A stretch of DNA of 64,000 nucleotides. Origin: Diaminobutyricibacter sp049994905 (lineage in GTDB: Bacteria > Actinomycetota > Actinomycetes > Actinomycetales > Microbacteriaceae). Position 1 is the first letter of the stretch; the number at the start of each line of letters is the position of its first letter. The translations under genes and the position numbers were made by a program. The notes below the pieces were generated by a model. It did no database searches and was not told the origin of the DNA. It was given only the letters and a program-made list of their open reading frames with translations. The DNA is taken from NCBI RefSeq assembly GCF_049994905.1, contig NZ_CP188258.1, positions 434,001-498,000 on the forward strand, given 5' to 3'. Below, piece after piece: positions 34,082 to 42,325 of this stretch.

Positions 34082-35266
34082 ATGGACATCGAGCGTTTTG
34101 GTCGCAGTCCGATTGGTGATTTGACCCCGATCAGCGGCACGGACCGTATCTCCGGACGTTCTTTCACTCATTTCGCATTCGTCGCGCATCCCCTGCGTGA
34201 CGAACCAGAACTGAGCAACGAGACCTGGCGAGCTGTGTCGAAAGCGAACCATGCGTTGGGGCGCCTCCAGCAAGGCTCCACGATTGTGCAGAATCCAAGC
34301 ATCCTTCGACAGCCGACACTACGAAGAGAGGCGCAGAGCACGTCAGCATTGGAGGGGACATTCGCTCCACTCGAAGAGGTACTCGCCGCCAACGTCATCG
34401 ATCAGCCCAACCGTTCTTCGGCGCTTCGAGAGGTATTGAATTACGTCCGCGCGGCGGAGGTGGCATTCGACTCACTTGCCGAAGGGCGCCCAATCACGGT
34501 TGGACTCATCGAGCAACTTCACGCTGATCTCGTGGCCGGCACAGTCGCTGACACCGCCGATGCAGGCAAGGCCAGGTCAATTCAAGTTGCCATCGGAACG
34601 CAGGGCGGCGGGGTCGCGCAGGCACGATTCATCCCGATGCCGCCCGGTGCAACGCTTAGGGCTGCGTTTGGGGATCTCGTCGAGTGGGTTCGAGCAAGCG
34701 CGGACAATGCCACACTTCGCGATCCGCTCGTTGCAGCAGCGATGGCTCATTACCAATTCGAGACGATTCACCCGTTCAACGACGGAAATGGTCGGCTCGG
34801 TCGGCTCTTGATTGTTCTGCAGCTTTTGCAGGACCACGCACTCTCCGAGCCCTTACTCAGCGTTTCTCCCTGGTTCGAGGCGCGACGCGACCAATATCAG
34901 GACGCCCTAGCGGAGGTCAGTATTTCGGGTAACTGGAACGGCTGGGTGACCTTTTTCGCGCAAGGGCTCGAAGCGTCGGCAATCGATACAGCACAGCGCC
35001 TCGAATCACTCCTCGCAGTACAGGCGCGTTACCACGAGATATTGCGGGACGCCAAAGCGCGGGGGATTGTTCGCGACATCGTTGATCATCTCATCGGGTC
35101 ACCGTTCGTAAACGTGCGAAACCTCGCTGACATTACGGGTGCGACTTATCAAGCAGCCAGTACCGCCGCGAACAAACTTGTAGAACTTGGGATCCTTGAA
35201 GAGACCCACAGCCAGAATGTGCGAGTCTTCCGCGCCAACGAAGTGCTTGCGGCAATCGTCGCCTAG
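34082..35266 (+). CDS. Fic-domain protein (class II) with C-terminal winged helix
   Basis: 394 residues from ATG 34082, four bases after AGGAG. The catalytic loop HPFNDGNGRLGR (230-241) is complete, so AMP transfer from ATP is expected. The inhibitory-helix motif (S/T)xxxE(G/N) appears N-terminally as TSALEG (87-92), which defines a class II, self-inhibited Fic. From about residue 330 the sequence becomes a winged helix (NLADITGATYQAASTAANKLVELGILEE). An inverted-repeat array lies directly upstream, so the protein may repress its own gene. Targets are unknown. No antitoxin-like partner is adjacent. Confidence 0.92.
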   Translation: MDIERFGRSPIGDLTPISGTDRISGRSFTHFAFVAHPLRDEPELSNETWRAVSKANHALGRLQQGSTIVQNPSILRQPTLRREAQSTSALEGTFAPLEEVLAANVIDQPNRSSALREVLNYVRAAEVAFDSLAEGRPITVGLIEQLHADLVAGTVADTADAGKARSIQVAIGTQGGGVAQARFIPMPPGATLRAAFGDLVEWVRASADNATLRDPLVAAAMAHYQFETIHPFNDGNGRLGRLLIVLQLLQDHALSEPLLSVSPWFEARRDQYQDALAEVSISGNWNGWVTFFAQGLEASAIDTAQRLESLLAVQARYHEILRDAKARGIVRDIVDHLIGSPFVNVRNLADITGATYQAASTAANKLVELGILEETHSQNVRVFRANEVLAAIVA

Positions 35267-35493
35267 CTTCGACAGCCGAGTTCGCCGACACGGTCCGAGA
35301 GGTTGTCCGTCGGCTACGGGAGTCGACTTCGGCCGCGTGGCGACGCTGTTTCAACGCTGATGTGGTGCAGTCACACTCCGTTCGATTGTCTGCTCCGCGG
35401 TGAAGGATGCGGCCGACGGGGTCTGCGCTTTCGCAATCCGGCCGTCATCGCCAGACTGTACCCCCGCGGTTGCTGGTCCGGCCATGCCGCGTT

Positions 35494-35528
35494 GACCAGG
35501 CCGATTAGCGCCGCGCTGGTCGTTTTTT
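35494..35528 (+). terminator. Hairpin with T-tract (plus strand)
   Basis: GACCAG pairs with CTGGTC, with extra GC pairs inside, and is followed by TTTTTT. It is the only classical intrinsic terminator in this part and may end the fic transcript, although it lies 230 bases past its stop. Confidence 0.6.
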
Positions 35529-35568
35529 GCAGCGTCTGTTCCATACCGGCCAACCTGACCGCCAGCAC

Positions 35569-35610
35569 CCGGGTTCCCCGACGCCGCCTTCGCGCCGCCG
35601 GGGAACCCGG
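35569..35610. terminator. Hairpin terminator of glycosidase gene
   Basis: CCGGGTTCCCCG pairs perfectly with CGGGGAACCCGG, ten bases past the stop of the minus-strand glycosidase. Confidence 0.7.
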
Positions 35611-35620
35611 ACCGTTCGTC

Positions 35621-37234
35621 CTACTGGATCGACATCGTCTCGGCCGACAGGTAGGCGTGGGCAGCCCATGAGGCTGGATCCGCCGCGAAGTGTTTCCGCA
35701 GGGCGTTGCCCGCCAGAGCGTTGTCAAGGGCTGTCATGATCATCGACTGGTCGAGCACCAGGCGACGGTGCCCCACCGAGCCGGTGGCGGGGGCGACGGC
35801 GTCATAGAACCCGCCGTCGGAACTGTAGATCCCCGGGTACAGGGTGCGCAGCTTCTGGATGTTCGTAAAGGCTTCCTGCGGCGTCACGGACAGTGCCAGG
35901 AAGGATGCGTGGGGTGTCACTGTGGTCTCGGTGGCGCATCCAGGGCATTGCGCGATGGCCTGGCCGGCCGGGAAGGTCTGGCCGGTCGCGCCGAAACCGC
36001 CATAGTTGCCGGTGTCATCCGCCGTGCTCGAGGGTGAGAGGCCCCACACTGGGAAGTGCAACTGCTCGGTGGCGTACTTCTGCTGCACCTGGGCGGCGCG
36101 TACGTCAGCAAGGCCGAAGCCGGTCTTGCCCCAGCTCGTCTCCGGCACGATCTCGTTGGCCATCAGCGCCTCGAACATGCCGCCGCCCCAGGTGGGGATG
36201 AAGGTGGTCGATGTGCCGGGGTAGGTGTAGTGCCCCTCCCAGACGTTGAACGGCTTTCCGCTCTGCGGATCCTTGATCGTCTGCCAGTAGCCGGCGACGG
36301 GCCACTGGCCCTGCCACGAGAAGTCCGGATCGGTCGGGCACTGTTTCGGCGGAAGGGTCCGCCAGGTGCGCCACCACACGTCACCCGGCATCTGGTGGAG
36401 TCCCATGCCGGCGTACATCGCGATGCGCGGATCGCTGTAGATCGCTCCGTTGTGGTAGTCGGCCGGGCCCTGGCCGGCATAGTAGCCGCCGTACATCTGC
36501 CCTGTCGGCTGATTGCCGACGGCCGGATTGGTGTTGCAGTTCGTCTGGGCGCGGTTGTCGTAGAAGATCGAGAAGTCCATCGCGCCGAGAAGTGGATCGA
36601 TCTGCGAGCGAAGTTCAGGAAGGGCCGAGCGGGCGACCATCAGCCCGGTCGCGTACCAGCCGTTGTCGACGGCCGAGAGGAACGAGCAGTTGTCTCGTTG
36701 AGGTGTCGGCTGGGTGGTGCAGTCCGCCTGTCCCGGGTTCATGATGGCGTGCCCGTTGGTCGTGTCATACCACTGGAGAAGGAAGCCGTGCGACGACTTC
36801 AGTGTGCTGACCGACGTCAGGAGCGAAGAGATCAGCCGGCGCTCCTCCGGGCGGGTGACGAGTTTGAGGTCGCCCGCTGAGACGACGGCGTCGAGGTAGA
36901 CGCCGATGTTCGCGGCCGACGTGTAGGTGCCCAGGGTCGTTCCGGGTCCGATGTTGTCCATGGGCAGGTTCGTGTGGGGATCGATATCGGTCTTGTAGAA
37001 CGACCACGTATCCCGCGCTACGCCAAGGAGGTCGGCGCGTTGTGCGTCCGTCAGCGGTGCCGATGCGCTCAGGCCTTCCGGGAGGTTCGCCCCTCTCGCC
37101 GCCGGCGCGCCGGAGCCGCTCTCCTGCGCAGCCGCCGCTGGGCTCAGCGGTGTCGCGAGGAGCGCGAGCACGGCGGCCGTTCCGAATAGGGGAACCGCGC
37201 GCAACGCGGTTCTTCTCCAGGGTTTCTTGATCAT
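35621..37234 (-). CDS. Secreted glycoamylase-like (PF10091-type) glucan hydrolase
   Basis: 537 residues from ATG 37234 with GGAGG nine bases upstream. Residues 1 to about 38 are a signal peptide (basic start IKKPWRR, hydrophobic core, cleavage near PAAAA). The mature protein has the (alpha/alpha)6-barrel pattern of glycoamylase-like proteins: GVARDTWSFYKTDIDP, TSAANIGVYL, SAVDNGWYATGLMVAR, WGGGMFEALMANEIVPE and SSDGGFYDAV. Relatives include beta-1,2-glucanases (GH144). The LacI regulator, oligosaccharide-type importer and GH1 beta-glucosidase next to it support beta-glucan use. The exact linkage is unknown. Confidence 0.8.
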   Translation of the reverse strand: MIKKPWRRTALRAVPLFGTAAVLALLATPLSPAAAAQESGSGAPAARGANLPEGLSASAPLTDAQRADLLGVARDTWSFYKTDIDPHTNLPMDNIGPGTTLGTYTSAANIGVYLDAVVSAGDLKLVTRPEERRLISSLLTSVSTLKSSHGFLLQWYDTTNGHAIMNPGQADCTTQPTPQRDNCSFLSAVDNGWYATGLMVARSALPELRSQIDPLLGAMDFSIFYDNRAQTNCNTNPAVGNQPTGQMYGGYYAGQGPADYHNGAIYSDPRIAMYAGMGLHQMPGDVWWRTWRTLPPKQCPTDPDFSWQGQWPVAGYWQTIKDPQSGKPFNVWEGHYTYPGTSTTFIPTWGGGMFEALMANEIVPETSWGKTGFGLADVRAAQVQQKYATEQLHFPVWGLSPSSTADDTGNYGGFGATGQTFPAGQAIAQCPGCATETTVTPHASFLALSVTPQEAFTNIQKLRTLYPGIYSSDGGFYDAVAPATGSVGHRRLVLDQSMIMTALDNALAGNALRKHFAADPASWAAHAYLSAETMSIQ

Positions 37235-37306
37235 GGTGTGGCGCCTCCTAGCGTCGTCGTTGAGCCAGAACGCCGTGCCCGCAACCGGTCGGCGGCCCTT
37301 CGCCGA

Positions 37307-37327
37307 GAGTGTATGCGCATACATCCG
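37307..37327. promoter_or_regulatory. LacI-type operator 1 (glycosidase promoter)
   Basis: The perfect palindrome TGTATGCGCATACA (37310-37323) lies 76 bases before the glycosidase start. The 21 bases listed are identical, in reverse orientation, to 38578-38598. Confidence 0.85.
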
Positions 37328-37415
37328 ACCCCCGCAATCCCTCGTCCCACTCTAAGATGTGGTCAGTGCCCGCGTCCGGGTGGGCGTCGAGGCATCGGGG
37401 AGCTGGAGGATCGTC

Positions 37416-38555
37416 GTGCGCAGAGCTCCGACTGTCTACGAGGTCGCGGCCCACGCTGGTGTGTCCATCGCAACGGTCTCGCGCGTGCTGCGTCGTCCCG
37501 ATGATGTACGGGCATCCACGCGGGAGCGGGTCATGGCGTCTGTACGGGAGCTCGGGTATGTCCCGAGCGCTTCGGCCCGCGGGCTTGCGGCTCGGCGCAC
37601 CGGCGTCTTCGGCCTGTACTTCCCGGGATTCGATGCGATGGATGAGCTCAGCGACGCCGAATTCGAGCAGGCGACGCCGGTGCGGCTCGCCATTGATATG
37701 CCGGACTCGGGCGACGTGCGGCCGCCCAACCTGTACTTCGACGAGGTGCTCCGCGGCAGCGAGGTGGAGGCCTGGCGCCACGGCTTCGCCCTCATGGTCG
37801 GTGTCGGTCGCGGATCCAACACCGAAGAGATGGTCAACGACATCGCCGGGCGGGTCGACGCGATAGCCGTGCTCGCGCAGAGCGTCCCGGACGAGTTTCT
37901 CGAGCATGTCGCCCGGCGCATCCCGGTCGTGCTGATCGCAGGACCGCGACGCGGCGACGACTTCGATCACGTGAGCGTGAGCAATGCCGAGGGGATGCGG
38001 GCCCTCGTCGAGCATCTCGTCGACGACCACGATGTGCGCGACTTCGTGTACCTCACCGGCCCCGACGACTCACCGGACAACGCCGAACGGTACGACGGGT
38101 TCGTCGAGGCCCTCGGGGCGCGTGGGATGGACGCCGGAGCGACGCCCGTGCACCACGCCGGGTTCTCACGGCTCCGCGCACGTGAAGTCGCCGAAGATCT
38201 GGTTGAGCTCGGCGCTCTTCCGAGAGCGATCGTCTGCGGCAACGACCAGATGGCGCTCGGCGTGCTCGACGTCTTCGGGCGCCGGGGGGTGCGGGTCCCC
38301 GAGGATGTGATCGTGACGGGATTCGACGGCATCGAGGCGGCCAGGCAATCGACGCCGAGACTCACCACCGTGCATCAGCCGATGGTTGATCTGGGCCGGG
38401 CGGCGATGCGCGCGATGCTCAGCCGGCTCGAGAACCCCGAGCAGCCTCCGATCTCGCTTCGCTTGCCCGTGGAGGTCCTGCTCCGCGAGAGCTCGGAGGG
38501 CGAAGGCTCCTCGATCGGCGTCCGAGACGCCCCCATCCGGGGGTCTGACGGATAA
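37416..38555 (+). CDS. LacI-family transcriptional regulator
   Basis: 379 residues from GTG 37416, six bases after GGAGG; an ATG-proximal extension from 37359 is rejected. The helix-turn-helix is PTVYEVAAHAGVSIATVSRVL followed by the hinge helix SASARGLAARRTGVFG. The periplasmic-binding-like effector domain ends with CGNDQMALGVLDVFGRRG and VTGFDGIEAARQSTPRLTTV. Two identical palindromes flank the gene, in the promoters of the glycosidase and the transporter operon. They are the likely targets. Induction by a glucan oligosaccharide is expected. Confidence 0.93.
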   Translation: MRRAPTVYEVAAHAGVSIATVSRVLRRPDDVRASTRERVMASVRELGYVPSASARGLAARRTGVFGLYFPGFDAMDELSDAEFEQATPVRLAIDMPDSGDVRPPNLYFDEVLRGSEVEAWRHGFALMVGVGRGSNTEEMVNDIAGRVDAIAVLAQSVPDEFLEHVARRIPVVLIAGPRRGDDFDHVSVSNAEGMRALVEHLVDDHDVRDFVYLTGPDDSPDNAERYDGFVEALGARGMDAGATPVHHAGFSRLRAREVAEDLVELGALPRAIVCGNDQMALGVLDVFGRRGVRVPEDVIVTGFDGIEAARQSTPRLTTVHQPMVDLGRAAMRAMLSRLENPEQPPISLRLPVEVLLRESSEGEGSSIGVRDAPIRGSDG

Positions 38556-38577
38556 TTCACCCGGGAGGTTGCCGACG

Positions 38578-38598
38578 CGGATGTATGCGCATACACTC
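38578..38598. promoter_or_regulatory. LacI-type operator 2 (transporter operon promoter)
   Basis: The same perfect palindrome TGTATGCGCATACA (38582-38595) lies 56 bases before the binding-protein gene. It has the same flanks as operator 1 and the same orientation relative to transcription. Confidence 0.85.
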
Positions 38599-38650
38599 AA
38601 CGACGCACGCTCCACATCCGTCGACGACGACACGAAGGAAGTCACCTGCA

Positions 38651-40306
38651 ATGAAGCACATGAGAGGGCGCACGGCGCGCATGGTCCTCGCCGTGGTCGG
38701 CGTCGCAGCCGTCATCACCACGGCCGGCTGCTCGCTCAGCACGAAGGCATCGAACAACAACTCAGGCAGCGGAAGCGGCTCCATGCTGATCGCCGCCGAC
38801 ACCGGTTCACCCACATTCGCCCGCAACTTCAACCCGTTCTCACCGAGCAAGCGCACAGCGACGACCTACATGTACGAGCCGCTCGAGGTGATGAACACGC
38901 TCGACGGCACGCTGACGCCGTTCCTTGCGACCGGCTACAAGCTCAAGGATCCGAAGACGGTCGACTTCACGGTCCGCAGCGGCGTGAAGTGGTCGGACGG
39001 CAAGGACTTCACGGCGGACGACGTCGTCTACACGTTCGAGCTCATCAAAAAGAATGCCGCTCTCGACTCGCAGGGCGTCTGGCAGCACATCGACAGCGTC
39101 TCGGCGAGCGGCAACACCGTCACCTTCCACCTGAAAGAAGCGGATGTGCCCGCCGCGTCGATCATCGCGCAGCAGATCATCGTGCCGAAGCACGTCTGGT
39201 CGTCCGTCAAGGACCCGGTCGCGTATACGAACGACAAGCCGGTCGTGACAGGCCCCTACCTGCTCGGCGACTTCACGGGTAACCAGTACACGCTGAAGAA
39301 GAACGCTTCGTACTGGCAGGCCGACAAGGTCGCGGTGGACAAGCTGACCTTCCCCGCCTCCAACACGCAGCTCGACGTGGTGAACAACGGCTACGACTGG
39401 GCGTACTCGTTCATCACGGATGTGCAGAACACGTGGGTGAAGGCCGACAAGCAGCACAACACGTACTGGTTCCCGCCCGGCGGCACCATCGCACTGCTGC
39501 CGAACCTGACGAAAGCCCCTTTCAACAACCTCGACTTCCGTGAGGGCATCAGCTACGCACTCGACCGCGACAAGATCGCGACGGATGCGGAACAGGGCTA
39601 CGTGAAGGCGGCGGGCCAGTCGGGCCTGCTTTTGCCGAACCAGCAGGCGTGGCTGAGCAGCAGCCTGCCGAACGGTGGTGCCATCTCGCAGGACACCTCG
39701 AAGGCGATGGCGGCGTTCGCGAAAGCCGGCTACGCCAAGCAGGGCGACAAGCTCGTGGACAAGAGCGGTAAGCCGCTCACCCTCACGATCACCACAGCGA
39801 ACGGGTACACGGACTGGCTGCAGGGATTGCAGACGGTGCAGTCGCAGCTGAAGGCGATCGGGATCGCCGTCACCCTGAACCAGCCGCAGCCCGCCGCCTA
39901 CAACCAGGCGCTGAACAACGGTGCGTTCGACATGATCATCACCGGCTTCGGCGGAACCGGCAGCGTGTTCCAGGACTACAACAACCTGCTGAACAGCGCT
40001 TTCGCCAAGCCCGTCGGGACGAGCGCTACGGCGAACTTCGAGAGGTTCTCCGACCCGCAGGTCGACGCACTGCTCAGTCAGCTGAAGACGACCACCGACG
40101 TCGGCAAGCAGAAGCAGATCGCGGCCCAGCTCCAGCAGACGGTATACACGAAACTACCCGTGATCAGCATGTTCTACGGCGGTCTGTGGGGTCTGTTCAG
40201 CGACAAGCACTTCACGGGCTGGCCGAGCGAGTCGAACCCTTACGCGCCGCCGAACACGTGGAACTCCACACCGCTGCTCATCCTGACCCATCTCAAGAAG
40301 GCCTAG
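38651..40306 (+). CDS. Opp/Dpp-type ABC transporter substrate-binding lipoprotein (SBP_bac_5)
   Basis: 551 residues from ATG 38651 after AAGGAAG. A basic and hydrophobic leader ends at the lipobox ITTAGC, so it is lipid-anchored. The mature protein has the large two-lobed fold of family 5 binding proteins: NFNPFSPSKRTATTYMYEPL, FTVRSGVKWSDGKDFTADDVVYTFE and VVTGPYLLGDFTGN. Members of this family bind oligosaccharides as well as peptides. The LacI and GH1 neighbours point to a gluco-oligosaccharide. Confidence 0.92.
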   Translation: MKHMRGRTARMVLAVVGVAAVITTAGCSLSTKASNNNSGSGSGSMLIAADTGSPTFARNFNPFSPSKRTATTYMYEPLEVMNTLDGTLTPFLATGYKLKDPKTVDFTVRSGVKWSDGKDFTADDVVYTFELIKKNAALDSQGVWQHIDSVSASGNTVTFHLKEADVPAASIIAQQIIVPKHVWSSVKDPVAYTNDKPVVTGPYLLGDFTGNQYTLKKNASYWQADKVAVDKLTFPASNTQLDVVNNGYDWAYSFITDVQNTWVKADKQHNTYWFPPGGTIALLPNLTKAPFNNLDFREGISYALDRDKIATDAEQGYVKAAGQSGLLLPNQQAWLSSSLPNGGAISQDTSKAMAAFAKAGYAKQGDKLVDKSGKPLTLTITTANGYTDWLQGLQTVQSQLKAIGIAVTLNQPQPAAYNQALNNGAFDMIITGFGGTGSVFQDYNNLLNSAFAKPVGTSATANFERFSDPQVDALLSQLKTTTDVGKQKQIAAQLQQTVYTKLPVISMFYGGLWGLFSDKHFTGWPSESNPYAPPNTWNSTPLLILTHLKKA

Positions 40307-40319
40307 CCGCTTGCCCGAT

Positions 40320-40356
40320 GCGGGCGGACGCTGCCGACTCGGTGTCGTCCGCCCGC
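40320..40356 (+). other. Intercistronic stem-loop after the binding-protein gene
   Basis: GCGGGCGGACG pairs perfectly with CGTCCGCCCGC, between the binding protein and the first permease. It likely favours higher expression of the binding protein, as does the hairpin at 28415-28469. Confidence 0.65.
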
Positions 40357-40385
40357 GCCCTGCACATCCAGAAAGGCGGTGACGC

Positions 40386-41366
40386 ATGCGGTACTCGCTG
40401 ACCAAGATCGGTCTGCTCGTGCTCACGCTATGGGCGGCCATCACGCTGAACTTCATCCTCCCGCGATTGATGCCCGGATCACCGGCGGACGCCGCCATCG
40501 CGAAACTCGCGCAGAACGGCCCCGTGAGCCCAGCGGCCAAGGCATCGATCGAGGCGCAGCTCGGGGTGCCGACGGGAAGTCTCTGGGACCAGTACGTGCA
40601 GTACCTGAACAACATCGTCCACTTCGACTTCGGTGTCTCCTACACGTTCTTTCCGCAGAGTGTGGCGAGCCTCGTCGCTGCCGCGCTGCCCTGGACGCTC
40701 GTGCTGGTGGGGACGGTCACCATCGTGTCGTTCGTCTGCGGCAGCCTGCTCGGCGTCGTGGCCGCCTGGAGGCGGGGCACGTGGCTTGATACCCTCCCGA
40801 CCGTCGGCGGCACCTTCGCCAGCGCCTTCCCCTACTTCTGGACGGCGCTGTTGCTCCTCTTCTTCCTGGGATATGTCCTCGGCTGGTTCCCGACCTCGGG
40901 CGCGTACTCCAAGACGGCGACGCCGGAATTCTCGCTCGCCTTCCTCGGCGACGCGCTGTACCACTCGGTCCTCCCGGCGGTCACCATCCTGATCACGTCG
41001 CTCGGCGGTTGGATCCTCGGGATGCGGAACACGATGATCAACACGCTCGGCGAGGACTACGTGACCTTCGCGGAGGCGAACGGCTTGAAGCCGCGCACCG
41101 TCGCGCTGCGATACGCCGCCCGCAACGCTCTGCTGCCGAACCTGACGGCCTTCGGTCTGGCGCTCGGCACGGTCGTCGGCGGATCGCTGCTCGTCGAGCG
41201 TGTTTTCAACTATCCGGGTCTCGGCTACCTTCTCTTCACCGCTGTGGTGAACCAGGACTACCCGCTGATGCAGGCGCTCTTTCTGATGATCACGGTCAGC
41301 GTCCTGCTGGCGAACTTCATCGTTGACATCCTTTACGGATTCCTGGACCCGAGGACACGCCGATGA
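40386..41366 (+). CDS. Opp-type ABC transporter permease (DppB class)
   Basis: 326 residues, ATG 40386 after AAAGG. It has the DppB-type N-terminal helix ITLNFILPRLMPGSPADA, six predicted membrane segments, and the coupling motif EDYVTFAEANGLKPRTVALRYAARNALLPN. The final helices end at DILYGFLDPR. The stop overlaps the next permease start by four bases (ATGA). Confidence 0.95.
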   Translation: MRYSLTKIGLLVLTLWAAITLNFILPRLMPGSPADAAIAKLAQNGPVSPAAKASIEAQLGVPTGSLWDQYVQYLNNIVHFDFGVSYTFFPQSVASLVAAALPWTLVLVGTVTIVSFVCGSLLGVVAAWRRGTWLDTLPTVGGTFASAFPYFWTALLLLFFLGYVLGWFPTSGAYSKTATPEFSLAFLGDALYHSVLPAVTILITSLGGWILGMRNTMINTLGEDYVTFAEANGLKPRTVALRYAARNALLPNLTAFGLALGTVVGGSLLVERVFNYPGLGYLLFTAVVNQDYPLMQALFLMITVSVLLANFIVDILYGFLDPRTRR

Positions 41367-42325
41367 CGAAGACACCCGACCTCATTCCCCGCGATCAGAC
41401 CGGAACCGTGGCGACACGGGCGATCAGCCTCGACACCACCAGCGAGATTCCTGCCTCGCCGAATCCGCTGCGCGTCGTCGGACGGGGCTTCGCGACCATC
41501 TGGAGCGTGCCCAAGGCGCGGATCGGCGTCATTCTGCTCGGCGTCTTCGTGCTGGTCGCCATCTTCGCCCCGCTTCTGGCGCCGTACAGCCCGACCGAGA
41601 CCGGGTTCGGCCGCAGTCAGGACGCGAGCCTCGCGCATCCGCTCGGCACCACCGCGGCGGGCCAGGATGTGCTTTCGCAGCTCATCTACGGCGCCCGCGT
41701 CTCCGTGTTCGTCGGATTCGTGGCCGGCCTTCTCGCGACGATCATCGCCGTACTGATCGGGCTCAGCTGGGGTTACGCCCGCACGGTCGTCGGCGACGTC
41801 ATCAACTTCTTCGTCAACCTGTTCCTCGTCATCCCGGCGCTGCCGCTCATGATCGTCATCGCTGCGTACCTGCAGAACGGCGGTCTCGGCATGATCATCC
41901 TGGTGGTGGTCCTGACCGGATGGGCGTGGGGCGCTCGCGTGCTCCGAGCGCAAACGCAGTCGCTCCGATCCCGTGACTTCGTGACGGCGGCGATCTTCAG
42001 CGGCGAGAGCTCGTGGCGCATTGTCTTCCGCGAGATCCTGCCCAATATGACCTCGCTCATCGTCGGGAGCTTCTTCGGGGCGGCGACCGCAGCCATCCTC
42101 GCCGAGGCGGGTCTCGAGTTCCTCGGGCTCGGCGATACGACGACCGTCAGCTGGGGCACCATGCTCTTCTGGGCGCAGAACAGCAACGCTCTGCTGACCG
42201 GCCAGTGGGTTCTGCTGGTCGCACCGGGCCTGTGCATCGCCCTGCTCGCGACCTCGATGTCATTCATCAACTTCGGAGTGGACGGACTGAGCAATCCGCG
42301 CCTCCGGGAAGGAGCCCGGCGATGA
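41363..42325 (+). CDS. Opp-type ABC transporter permease (DppC class)
   Basis: 320 residues. A long cytoplasmic N-terminus precedes the first membrane segment (RIGVILLGVFVLVAIFAPLL), followed by HPLGTTAAGQDVLSQLIYGARVS, which is typical for DppC. The coupling loop is SLRSRDFVTAAIFSGESSWRIV. It pairs with the DppB-type subunit. Both ends overlap neighbours by four bases, so the transporter genes are translationally coupled. Confidence 0.95.
   Translation: MTKTPDLIPRDQTGTVATRAISLDTTSEIPASPNPLRVVGRGFATIWSVPKARIGVILLGVFVLVAIFAPLLAPYSPTETGFGRSQDASLAHPLGTTAAGQDVLSQLIYGARVSVFVGFVAGLLATIIAVLIGLSWGYARTVVGDVINFFVNLFLVIPALPLMIVIAAYLQNGGLGMIILVVVLTGWAWGARVLRAQTQSLRSRDFVTAAIFSGESSWRIVFREILPNMTSLIVGSFFGAATAAILAEAGLEFLGLGDTTTVSWGTMLFWAQNSNALLTGQWVLLVAPGLCIALLATSMSFINFGVDGLSNPRLREGARR

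Larger units (their letters stand above)
35267..35620. other. Intergenic region with two hairpins, no gene seen
   Basis: The stretch between fic and the convergent glycosidase has no convincing reading frame. It holds the two hairpins listed separately and otherwise unremarkable GC-rich DNA. Confidence 0.6.
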
